From contig JACPNQ010000019.1 in NCBI GenBank assembly GCA_016185425.1, positions 220,179 to 284,178 of the forward strand: a stretch of DNA of 64,000 nucleotides. The letters run 5' to 3'. Position numbers and translations under genes: made by a program. The notes under the pieces are model-generated. The model made no database searches. It was given only the letters and a program-made list of their open reading frames with translations, and was not told the DNA's origin. This DNA is from Acidobacteriota bacterium (GTDB lineage: Bacteria; Acidobacteriota; Terriglobia; Bryobacterales; Bryobacteraceae). Position 1 is the first letter of the stretch. The number at the start of each line of letters is the position of its first letter. This document shows positions 17,484 to 25,425 of this stretch, in pieces.

Positions 17484-18715
17484 CCCAACACCGCCCAACA
17501 CAACACCGCGCCAACGACCGTCATCGAAAGTCCCCATGCCAATAACTGATTGAACAGCAGCCGGCTGGCATCGCCGGCGGGAATCGAGGCGATGCACAAC
17601 GCTCCAATGGTCGACAAGGGCGACACATCCACCAAATGTCCAGCTACATTCATCGTTTCCGCGAGCCCGAGCCCCGACGCCAGTCCCAACTTCGCCACCA
17701 GCCCCGGAACCAAAGGCAAGAAGGCAGGCAGCACTACACCGGACGTGCTCGAATACGCCGAAATCAATCCCACCAGAAAGGCGACCAGAGGAATCACTGT
17801 CGCCGATGTTGCTACGCGCGCAACCAATCCGGTAAACAATTCCAACCCGCTCGTCTTCTCCAACAGGCTGATCAACACCGTCACACCGCACACCATCACA
17901 ATCGTTCCCCACGGCACGCGCTGGATCGCCTCGTCCTCATCGGCCGCCCGCAGCAGGCTCAACACCACGGCGCAACCAAACGCCGCCATCCCAATCTGCA
18001 CGCGGCCGAAAACAACCCCTCCGACCAACGCCACAATCACCGCGAGAGTAATCCAATGCGAGCGTTTCAACGGGGCGCGTTCCACTTCCACACCGCCCTG
18101 CGCTGGCTCGCGTAGCAGCCGGACACCGCCAAACAGGACGTACCCGGCAAACGCCACCAGAGCGTGCGCCGCCAGGTTCAACCACCATGTCTTCAACTCC
18201 ATCCCCGGCAGGCCGATCTTTTCCATCAACCCGCTGACAATCAGTCCCGTCGGCGCCAATGGGGACAGCGAGCTCGCATTCGCTCCGTTCCCCACCATGA
18301 TCGCCATCAGAAACGGCGAGATCCGCATCCGTAGCGCCGTCGACATCGCCACCGGCGCAAGCAGACCCGTCGTTGCAATATTGCCCGGCCCGCACGTACC
18401 TAGCATCGCGGCCAGAAGGAAGAACAAGATTGGCACCATACCGGCACGCCCGCGGCACAATCGCACGGCGTTCTGAGCTACGCGCTGCAGCGTACCGTTA
18501 CCCCCTGCCTGCGCGAACAGCAGCGTCACACCGGTCAACGTCAAAAACAATTCCACAGGAAATCCCGCCGCCACTGTCTTCACCGGAAACCCGGCGACGT
18601 ACACGCCGATCAGCCACGCCAGCGCCATCGCCAATAGGCCAACGTTTATTCGCGAAACGCAGCTCACCAGGACGGCTACACCCAGCGCTCCGAGCGTCAA
18701 CGCGCCCGGATTCAC
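17480..18715 (-). CDS. MatC-like dicarboxylate permease (SLC13/anion permease superfamily)
   Basis: 411 aa with about 11-12 hydrophobic segments. VSCVSRINVGLLAMALAWLIG at the N-terminus matches the MatC_N (malonate/dicarboxylate carrier) pattern. Two hairpin-like regions follow (GTCGPGNIATTGLLAP and SAYSSTSGVVLPAFLPLVPG), with SSLSPLAPTGLI between them, as in DASS/IT-superfamily transporters. Its operon partners are a flavin/Fe-S hydroxy-acid oxidoreductase and a PLP enzyme, so a 2- to 4-carbon organic acid is a reasonable substrate guess. Start and stop overlap both neighbours by 4 nt. Confidence 0.8.
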   Translation of the reverse strand: MNPGALTLGALGVAVLVSCVSRINVGLLAMALAWLIGVYVAGFPVKTVAAGFPVELFLTLTGVTLLFAQAGGNGTLQRVAQNAVRLCRGRAGMVPILFFLLAAMLGTCGPGNIATTGLLAPVAMSTALRMRISPFLMAIMVGNGANASSLSPLAPTGLIVSGLMEKIGLPGMELKTWWLNLAAHALVAFAGYVLFGGVRLLREPAQGGVEVERAPLKRSHWITLAVIVALVGGVVFGRVQIGMAAFGCAVVLSLLRAADEDEAIQRVPWGTIVMVCGVTVLISLLEKTSGLELFTGLVARVATSATVIPLVAFLVGLISAYSSTSGVVLPAFLPLVPGLVAKLGLASGLGLAETMNVAGHLVDVSPLSTIGALCIASIPAGDASRLLFNQLLAWGLSMTVVGAVLCWAVLG

Positions 18716-21579
18716 GCTCGCACCAGCCCGCGCAGCAGCACTGCCGGATGAACGGCTTTTACACCTGCCAGATCATGCACCTGGTGCCGGCACGATGTCC
18801 CCGCTGCCACCAGCACCGCGCCCGGTTTCAATCCACGGGCGGCCGGCAGCAACCGCCGCTCGCCGATCAACTGCGACACCTCATAATTCACGTACCCAAA
18901 CGAGCCCGCCATACCGCAGCACCCCGAATCAAGCGCCGTCACTGTCGCCGACGGCACTCGCGCCAATAAGGCCGCCGCCGGCGCCGCCAGGCCCATCGCC
19001 TTCTGATGGCAATGCCCATGCAATACGATCTCCGAAGGCCCCTCTCCAAACCGAAGCGGCAACCCAAGCAAAAACTCTTCCAACAACACCGCCGATTTCG
19101 CCACCACGCGCGCCCGTTCCTGCTCAGGACCCCGCAACAAATCCGGCGCGTCTTCCTTCACAGCCGACAAACAACTTGGCTCACAAAACACCAGCGGCAC
19201 GCCCTTCGCCGCCGTATCATACAACCGGTCCGTATTCTCCCTTGCCAACTCCTTCGCCTGCTCCAACAATCCTTGCGAAATCAGCGGCCGCCCGCAGCAG
19301 ACGTTCGGCGCCAGCCCCGTTCGCACACCACCTTTCTCCATTAGCTCCACCGCCGCCTCGCCAATCTCGGGATCGTAGTGGTTCGTAAACGTATCGACAA
19401 ATAGCAACGCGCCGGCGTCCGCCGCACCGGAAAGGCGATCCCGCAACGTCGATCTCTGCCACCGCGGGACAGGCCGCCGCGCATCAACACCTGTCAATTT
19501 CTCATTCAGCCAACGCACCGGTGCCGCATTTGCCACCATCCCCGACAACGGCGCAAACGCGCTCCCGACCCTCGCCAACATCGCCGCATTCCCCAGCACG
19601 CGCGCCCGAAGCGAAGGCCCGCCCAACCGTTGCCACCTCGCGGCTAGATACTCGCTCTTAAATCGCCCCATATCCACACCCACTGGGCACTCCGCCTTGC
19701 ACGCCCGGCACTCCAAACACAGATCGAGCACTTCCTTCACACCGTCCTCGTGCAATCCCGCTTCGCCCAGCCGCCCCGCCATCGCCAGCCGCAAGACATT
19801 CGCCCGCCCCCGCGTCGAATGCTTCTCCTCTTTCGTCGCCATATACGACGGACACATCGTCCCATCTAACTTCTTCCGGCACGCGCCCAGCCCGCTGCAC
19901 ATCTCCACTGCGTTTCCAAACCCGCCATACTCCGCATACGAGAAATGCGTCGCCGGCTTCGCCGTCACATATGCCGGCCCATACCGCAAGTTCGCCGTCA
20001 GAGGCGGCGAATCCACGATTTTCCCCGGATTCAGGATCCCATCCGGATCGAACGTCTTCTTGATCGTACGAAATGCTTCGTAGATATTGTCGCCGAACAT
20101 CTGCCGGATATACGGACTCCGCACCATCCCGTCCCCATGCTCGCCCGAAAGAGCGCCGCCAAACTCCAGCACCAGCGCCGCCACATCATCGGCAATCGCC
20201 TGGAACTTCGCCACACCCTCCTCTGTCTTCATGTTGATGACCGGCCGCACATGCAGACAACCGACCGAAGCATGGGCATAAATTCCCGCTGACGTATTGT
20301 GCCTCCGAACCAACTGCAAAAACCGGTCGATGTAGTCGCGCAGCTTCTCCGGCGCAACCGCCGTGTCCTCCACAAACGACAGCGACTTGTTATCGTCCTT
20401 CATCGACATCGACAATCCCAGCGCAGCTTCCCGCAAGCCCCAAATCCGCGCCTGCGCCGCGGCGTCCAGCGCATGGTAGAAGCGATCCCCAACTCCTCGC
20501 GCCCGCAAATCCCGCTCCAACTCCGCCATCCGCGGCGGCAACTCCGCCGCCGTCTCCCCATAAAACTCCACGCACAACAACGCCCCTGGCTCGCCTTCAA
20601 CAAACGTCTGCCGCTGCCGGTGCAGCGCCGCGTTCTGCTTTGTATGGTCCAGAATGAATCCGTCCATCACCTCCACTGCCGAAGGCTTATGCTGCAATAT
20701 CGCCGGCGTCGCCCCCAGCGCATCCAGCAGCTCATTGAACTGAATCGCCAGCACGGATTTCGCCTTCGGCAGCGGCACTAGCCGTAACTTCGCCTCTAGC
20801 ACCACGCCCAGCGTGCCCTCTGACCCCACCATCAGTTTCGTCAAGTCGCACACCGATGCATCCGCGAACGCGTCCAGGTTGTACCCCATGACTCGTCGCA
20901 AGACCTTCGGGAAGCGCCCTGCCACTTCGCCGGCCAACTCCACGCCCAGTTGCCGGATCAACCGGTAACCCTGCGCCGGAATCGACTCTCCCGCACACTC
21001 CTCTTCCAACCACGCGCCCGTCATCGGCCGTAAGGCGCGAATCGTCCCGTCCGCGAACAACACCGTCTGCTCCAACACATGGTCAATCGTCTTGCCGTAA
21101 TAAATGCTGCGCGCCCCCGACGAATTGTTCGCCATCATTCCGCCGATCGTCGCACGGCTCGCCGTAGAAATATCCGGCGCGAATCGCAGCGAATGCTCCT
21201 TCAGTGCCGCGTTCAGTTCGTCCAGGACAATCCCCGGCTCCACGCGGCACCAACGCTCGTTCACGTTCACTTCCAACAAGCTGTTGTAGTACTTCGAAAT
21301 GTCGATCTGAATCCCAGCGCCGATCGCCTGCCCCGCCTGCGACGTCCCTCCGCCGCGCATGGTCACCGGACAGCGATGCCGCGCGGCCACCCCCACCGCC
21401 GCAATCACGTCTTTCCGATTCCGCGGCACGACGACGCCCAACGGCATAATCTGATAAACACTCGCATCGGTGGAGTAAAGCGCGCGCGAAACGATATCGA
21501 ACCGCACCTCTCCCTGCACCGCCGCGGCCAACTCGGCGGCCAACGCATCCGCATTCACACCGATCGAAACCAAACTCAT
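18712..21579 (-). CDS. FAD-linked oxidoreductase fused to 4Fe-4S/CCG domains (D-2-hydroxyacid dehydrogenase type)
   Basis: 955 aa, like a GlcD-GlcF or Dld fusion. The FAD_binding_4 domain covers about residues 40-210 (VVVPRNRKDVIAAV, MRGGGTSQAGQAIG, TIGGMMANNSSGARS). FAD-oxidase_C lies at about 215-480 (HASVGCLHVRP, GEHGDGMVRSPYI). A cysteine cluster LCLECRACKAECPVG is at about residue 610. Two CCG-type heterodisulfide-like motifs (NVCCGRPLISQG, DSGCCGMAGSFGY) close the protein. It probably oxidises a D-2-hydroxy acid (lactate, glycolate or similar) and passes electrons to quinone or a cytochrome. The start at 21579 overlaps the DSD1 stop. Confidence 0.88.
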   Translation of the reverse strand: MSLVSIGVNADALAAELAAAVQGEVRFDIVSRALYSTDASVYQIMPLGVVVPRNRKDVIAAVGVAARHRCPVTMRGGGTSQAGQAIGAGIQIDISKYYNSLLEVNVNERWCRVEPGIVLDELNAALKEHSLRFAPDISTASRATIGGMMANNSSGARSIYYGKTIDHVLEQTVLFADGTIRALRPMTGAWLEEECAGESIPAQGYRLIRQLGVELAGEVAGRFPKVLRRVMGYNLDAFADASVCDLTKLMVGSEGTLGVVLEAKLRLVPLPKAKSVLAIQFNELLDALGATPAILQHKPSAVEVMDGFILDHTKQNAALHRQRQTFVEGEPGALLCVEFYGETAAELPPRMAELERDLRARGVGDRFYHALDAAAQARIWGLREAALGLSMSMKDDNKSLSFVEDTAVAPEKLRDYIDRFLQLVRRHNTSAGIYAHASVGCLHVRPVINMKTEEGVAKFQAIADDVAALVLEFGGALSGEHGDGMVRSPYIRQMFGDNIYEAFRTIKKTFDPDGILNPGKIVDSPPLTANLRYGPAYVTAKPATHFSYAEYGGFGNAVEMCSGLGACRKKLDGTMCPSYMATKEEKHSTRGRANVLRLAMAGRLGEAGLHEDGVKEVLDLCLECRACKAECPVGVDMGRFKSEYLAARWQRLGGPSLRARVLGNAAMLARVGSAFAPLSGMVANAAPVRWLNEKLTGVDARRPVPRWQRSTLRDRLSGAADAGALLFVDTFTNHYDPEIGEAAVELMEKGGVRTGLAPNVCCGRPLISQGLLEQAKELARENTDRLYDTAAKGVPLVFCEPSCLSAVKEDAPDLLRGPEQERARVVAKSAVLLEEFLLGLPLRFGEGPSEIVLHGHCHQKAMGLAAPAAALLARVPSATVTALDSGCCGMAGSFGYVNYEVSQLIGERRLLPAARGLKPGAVLVAAGTSCRHQVHDLAGVKAVHPAVLLRGLVRA

Positions 21580-22628
21580 CTCGTCCAAACCTCGGCCACA
21601 AACTTCCCGCGGCAAGCGTACATCTTCTCATGCAGGTTCACCGTGGGGTCACAATGCGGCACGACAAACGCCAACTGTTCGCCCAAAGCTGGCAGCGCAT
21701 CGGCGAATAGGAACCCATGCTCATCCCCCGCCCATTGCCAGCGGGCGCCATCCAGCCCCACCGCCTCCGGCCCGAACGGCCTATCCGTCGCGAACGCCTT
21801 GAATCCCGCATCCACCGTCACGCGATCCTTATGCGACACGCTGATCACCGTCGCCATGACATGCATCGCCACGGCAAACGGCACCCCGCCGATCTTCCCA
21901 TATGCGGCGTCCATCAGCGGATACGAACCAGCCTGCATCTCCGTCAGCTCCGGAATCGTAATATCAATATCCCAAGTCCCCGTCGACCCGCCCGTCAGAC
22001 GCGTCGCACGCAGTCCCCGCGCAAGCAATTCCCGCTGTATGCTAACCGCCTGCGCCAACGCCGCTGTCGAGTGCGTCAACCGTTCTGTATGGCCCACGGT
22101 GTGCGACCCCGAAACCGAATAGGCCTGCAACCCGCCAAACCGCAAATGCGGCGAGGCATCAATCGCCATCGCCAACTCCACGGCCCGTTCATCGCAAGGC
22201 ACCCCCGTGCGGTGATCGCCAATATCCAAATCCACCAGGACGTTCAACTGCACACCGGCGCGCTCAGCCGAATTCGCATAGAACTCCACCTGCATTGGAT
22301 GATCCACCACAACCGAAACATCCCCACGCCCCGCCAGTTCCGCCACGCGGTCTGTCTTCACCCGCGCCGCCACAGGAGTCGTTAATAACACCCCGATTCC
22401 CGCAGAGACCATCAGATCCATCTCCGCCAGCGTCGCCACGCACATCCCAACCGCCCCAGCCTCCACCTGTTTCCGCGCAATCGCCGCCCGCTTATGCGCT
22501 TTCGCATGAGGCCGCAGCACTTTCCCCGCCGCGGTCACCGCTGCCTGCATCGCGGCAATGTTGGTCTCCATTATGTCCAGGTCCACCACCAACGCCGGCG
22601 TCGGCAGTTCACTCTTGCGCATCAGCAT
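21576..22628 (-). CDS. DSD1-family PLP enzyme (D-threonine/3-hydroxyaspartate aldolase or D-serine dehydratase type)
   Basis: 350 aa with an alanine-racemase-like barrel. The N-terminus ELPTPALVVDLDIMETNIAAM and LRPHAKAHKRAAIA fit the PLP-binding region of D-threonine aldolases. LVDLDIGDHRTGV and LTGGSTGTWDID form the phosphate site. The C-terminal FVVPHCDPTVNLHEKM provides the His/Asp metal ligands expected for a Mn/Zn-dependent member. The reaction may be aldol cleavage of a beta-hydroxy-D-amino acid to glycine plus aldehyde (or glyoxylate), or dehydration. First gene of the overlapping four-gene operon. A start at 22622 is equally possible. Confidence 0.8.
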   Translation of the reverse strand: MLMRKSELPTPALVVDLDIMETNIAAMQAAVTAAGKVLRPHAKAHKRAAIARKQVEAGAVGMCVATLAEMDLMVSAGIGVLLTTPVAARVKTDRVAELAGRGDVSVVVDHPMQVEFYANSAERAGVQLNVLVDLDIGDHRTGVPCDERAVELAMAIDASPHLRFGGLQAYSVSGSHTVGHTERLTHSTAALAQAVSIQRELLARGLRATRLTGGSTGTWDIDITIPELTEMQAGSYPLMDAAYGKIGGVPFAVAMHVMATVISVSHKDRVTVDAGFKAFATDRPFGPEAVGLDGARWQWAGDEHGFLFADALPALGEQLAFVVPHCDPTVNLHEKMYACRGKFVAEVWTR

Positions 22629-22651
22629 CCGTCCATTCTCTCCCAGCTACC

Positions 22652-23470
22652 ATGGCAAGGATGAGCGAAGAAGCCTGGATCTGCGCCACCTGCGGCGTAC
22701 AGTACCCGCGATCCCCCATACAACCCGAAGGTTGCCCCATATGCGAAGACAGCCGTCAATATGTCGGCCTTAACGGTCAAAAGTGGATCACGATGGACGA
22801 ACTGTCGGCAACTCACCACAACACGTTCAAAGAGGAAGAAGCCGGCGTCTGGTCCATCAAAACCCACCCCAACTTCGCCATCGGCCAGCACGCCTATCTC
22901 ATCCAAACCGCCGAAGGTAACTTTCTTTGGGACTGCGTCACCCTTCTCGACGAAGCCACTAAGAGCAGAATCGACGAACTCGGTGGCATCCGCGCCATCG
23001 CCGTCTCTCATTCTCACTACTACTCCGCCATGGCCGAATGGAGCAACACCTTTAACGCCCCGGTCTACATCCACAGCTACGACCAGCAGTGGGTATTGAA
23101 CGTCCCAGCAAAGCTCCATTACTGGACCGGCGACGCCCAGCAACTCTTCGGCGGTATCCAACTCATCCTCTCCGGCGGACACTTCCGCGGCTATCAGGTC
23201 GCGCACTGGTCGAGTGGGCCCGGCATCCTCTTCGCAGGCGATCAGCCGCAAGTCTGCATGGACCGCCGCTGGGTCTCCTTCATGTACAGCTATCCGAACA
23301 TCATCCCGTTCAACGCCGCTACCGTTCGCCGTATCACCGCCAGCCTCGCCCCATTCGAGTTCGACCGCATCTACGGCGCTTTCGGCCGCAACGTCCTCTC
23401 AAGCGCAAAGGAAGTCATCGCCCGATCCGAAGCCCGCTACCTCCGCTCCATTGAGCACAATCCGGAGTAG
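22652..23470 (+). CDS. MBL-fold hydrolase with N-terminal zinc-ribbon-like segment
   Basis: 272 aa. The N-terminus ICATCGVQYP and GCPICEDSRQ contains two CxxC pairs about 20 residues apart, like a rubredoxin/zinc ribbon. A metallo-beta-lactamase-like domain follows. The canonical HxHxDH motif is degraded to VSHSHYYSAMAEW, keeping two His but lacking the DH pair. Later positions read ILSGGHFRGYQV and ILFAGDQPQV. Metal binding may therefore be altered. It is divergent from the DSD1 operon. Starts at 22652 and 22661 are both possible. The function is not predictable beyond the fold. Confidence 0.7.
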   Translation: MARMSEEAWICATCGVQYPRSPIQPEGCPICEDSRQYVGLNGQKWITMDELSATHHNTFKEEEAGVWSIKTHPNFAIGQHAYLIQTAEGNFLWDCVTLLDEATKSRIDELGGIRAIAVSHSHYYSAMAEWSNTFNAPVYIHSYDQQWVLNVPAKLHYWTGDAQQLFGGIQLILSGGHFRGYQVAHWSSGPGILFAGDQPQVCMDRRWVSFMYSYPNIIPFNAATVRRITASLAPFEFDRIYGAFGRNVLSSAKEVIARSEARYLRSIEHNPE

Positions 23471-23491
23471 CGATCGCACGTCCCAATTGCG

Positions 23492-24019
23492 TTAACGGCT
23501 AAACCAATATTCCGAGGTGGAGCTGGGCTTGCTGTCCAAAGATTCATGCTTAATCAGCACATGGAGTTGAGGCGTGCCGTCGCGCGTAACCGCACGCATC
23601 CATAGATGGTCTTGATAGCCGCCGGTTGGGACCTTACCATAGAGCCATTGATTTCCGTTCCAAGGACGATAAGTTGCTTTCACATTGGGCCGCCCGTAAC
23701 ACTGTCCAGTCGACTGCCGGACCCACACCTTCAAGGAGTAGCGAGTACTGGTCTGCTGGCCATTGAGCACTTGGTCTCCGCAGTCAATCATTCTTACGTC
23801 AATGAACGCGGGATCGCCATTTCTGTCTAGGTTGCGCCACCGGCCTTCTTCGCTCTTTCCCACGCACATCGCCGAAGCGATCTGCGGAGTCGCGAGGCCC
23901 GCGGCCGCCGCCAGCATCGCGACGATGCCCCGGCGGGATATGGACTTTGGTGCTTGGTTCACGCTCGCAGCGGTGAACGGGAAACTCGAGTCGAGAGAGC
24001 GGTACCCTTTCGTAGTCAT
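23492..24019 (-). CDS. Tat-exported protein of unknown function
   Basis: 175 aa. Residues 27-50 contain SISRRGIVAMLAAAAGLATP and end IASA, a twin-arginine signal with a plausible AxA cleavage site. The mature part, about 125 aa, has three cysteines and many Trp/Tyr/Gly, with a beta-rich look (YSLKVWVRQSTGQCYGRP, NGQQTSTRY). I do not recognise a family. There is no operon partner: the nearest minus-strand gene is tolC-like, 146 bp downstream. The coding assignment rests on the clear signal peptide and compatible codon use. Confidence 0.6.
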   Translation of the reverse strand: MTTKGYRSLDSSFPFTAASVNQAPKSISRRGIVAMLAAAAGLATPQIASAMCVGKSEEGRWRNLDRNGDPAFIDVRMIDCGDQVLNGQQTSTRYSLKVWVRQSTGQCYGRPNVKATYRPWNGNQWLYGKVPTGGYQDHLWMRAVTRDGTPQLHVLIKHESLDSKPSSTSEYWFSR

Positions 24020-24165
24020 CTGGAACCGCCATGAAGGTTCGCCACGGTCACTCTGCGAATGAGTCTATTCTTCGTCTAACGCCTTAACCGCAGGCAAATC
24101 CATTCACCCATTAACGCGCGTTTTCTCATCAATCGGCGGCAAGAAAAAGACGCGCGAGAGGCGCC

Positions 24166-25425
24166 CTACCTTAAATTCCCCATCTGAAAATCCAACGCCG
24201 ACCTCCTCAACAGATAATCAAACCGCGCCACGCCCGCTCCCACCTCAGCCGACGTCCTGCTCAACTGCGCCGCGCTCAACTCCACAATCGTCCCCAGCCC
24301 CAACTCATACCGCGTCTGCGCCAGCCGCAGCGTCCGTCTCGCTTGCTCCAACACCGACCCCGTCAACGCCAACCGCTGCCGCGCATTCTCCGCCTCCACC
24401 CACGCCGCCCGCACATCTCGCGACACACGCACTTCCATCTCCCGCAAATCCTGTGCCACCGCTTCCGCCCGCAGTTCCGCCTCTGCGGCACGCGACTTGA
24501 ACTGCCCGCCATTCAGAATCGGAATATTCAAATTCAACCCCAATGCCTCATACCGCCTGTGCAAATCGCGATCCTTGAATCCATACACACCCGCCGCGCC
24601 CAACGCCGACAACGTTGGTAACGCCTGCCTCTTCTCACTCTCCGCAAACTGCTTCGCCGCGCGCACTTGCTGCCGCAACGCCGCCAACTCCGCTCGCCCG
24701 CCCATCGCCTCCCGCACCATCGCATCCGCATCGGCCGTCAACGCAGCCGGCTCCCCCGGGTCCTGCACCGTGTACTGCCGCGTATCCGCATACCCCAACG
24801 CCGCCGATAACTCCACCTCCGCCGCCCGCACATCGCTCTCCGCACGGTTCAATAGCAACTCCGCCTCCGCAACGTTCAGTTCTGCAAAACTCACATCCAA
24901 AGTCGACCGCAAATTGCTCTTCGCCAGCGCCGATATCTGCCGCAGCGTCAGTCGCCGCGTCTCCAAATTCTCCCGCAGCGCACGCAACTGAATCTGCGTG
25001 GACAACATCCGGAAATACGTCTCGCGAACGCGCAGCAGCACCTCGCCGCGCACCGCCGTCGCGGTTTCGCCAAGCGCCGACGCCCGCGCCTCCATTGAGG
25101 CCGTCAATGCCCGTACCCGTCCAAAATCCCAAACCACTTGGTTAACCCCAAACCCACCCGCCGTCCGCGAGAAGATCGCCGACGTCGTCAAATTCCCCGC
25201 CCCCACCTGCGACCCGTTCTCCGCAACAACTCCGGTAAAGTTCGCCACCAACTGCGGTTTCAACGCCGCCGCGGTCTGCTTCGGGGCCTCCTTTGCCGCC
25301 TCCGCGGCAAGCCGCCACGATGCCAGCCGTGGATGATTCCGCACCGCAATTGCCTCCGCCTCCGCCAGCGTCAACACGCTCTGCCCGCACACCGGCAGCG
25401 TCGCCAACAACCAAAGAACTCTCAC
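24166..25425 (-). CDS. TolC-family outer membrane efflux protein
   Basis: 419 aa with a short signal peptide (RVLWLLATLPVCGQS). Two OEP repeats are visible: the first with LTLAEAEAIAVRNHPRLASWR and long alpha-helical stretches, the second with LGLNLNIPILNGGQF and TRYELGLGTIVELSAAQLSRT. It is the outer-membrane exit duct of the RND pump encoded immediately upstream; its ATG starts one base after the RND stop. Length is typical for the family. Confidence 0.88.
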   Translation of the reverse strand: MRVLWLLATLPVCGQSVLTLAEAEAIAVRNHPRLASWRLAAEAAKEAPKQTAAALKPQLVANFTGVVAENGSQVGAGNLTTSAIFSRTAGGFGVNQVVWDFGRVRALTASMEARASALGETATAVRGEVLLRVRETYFRMLSTQIQLRALRENLETRRLTLRQISALAKSNLRSTLDVSFAELNVAEAELLLNRAESDVRAAEVELSAALGYADTRQYTVQDPGEPAALTADADAMVREAMGGRAELAALRQQVRAAKQFAESEKRQALPTLSALGAAGVYGFKDRDLHRRYEALGLNLNIPILNGGQFKSRAAEAELRAEAVAQDLREMEVRVSRDVRAAWVEAENARQRLALTGSVLEQARRTLRLAQTRYELGLGTIVELSAAQLSRTSAEVGAGVARFDYLLRRSALDFQMGNLR

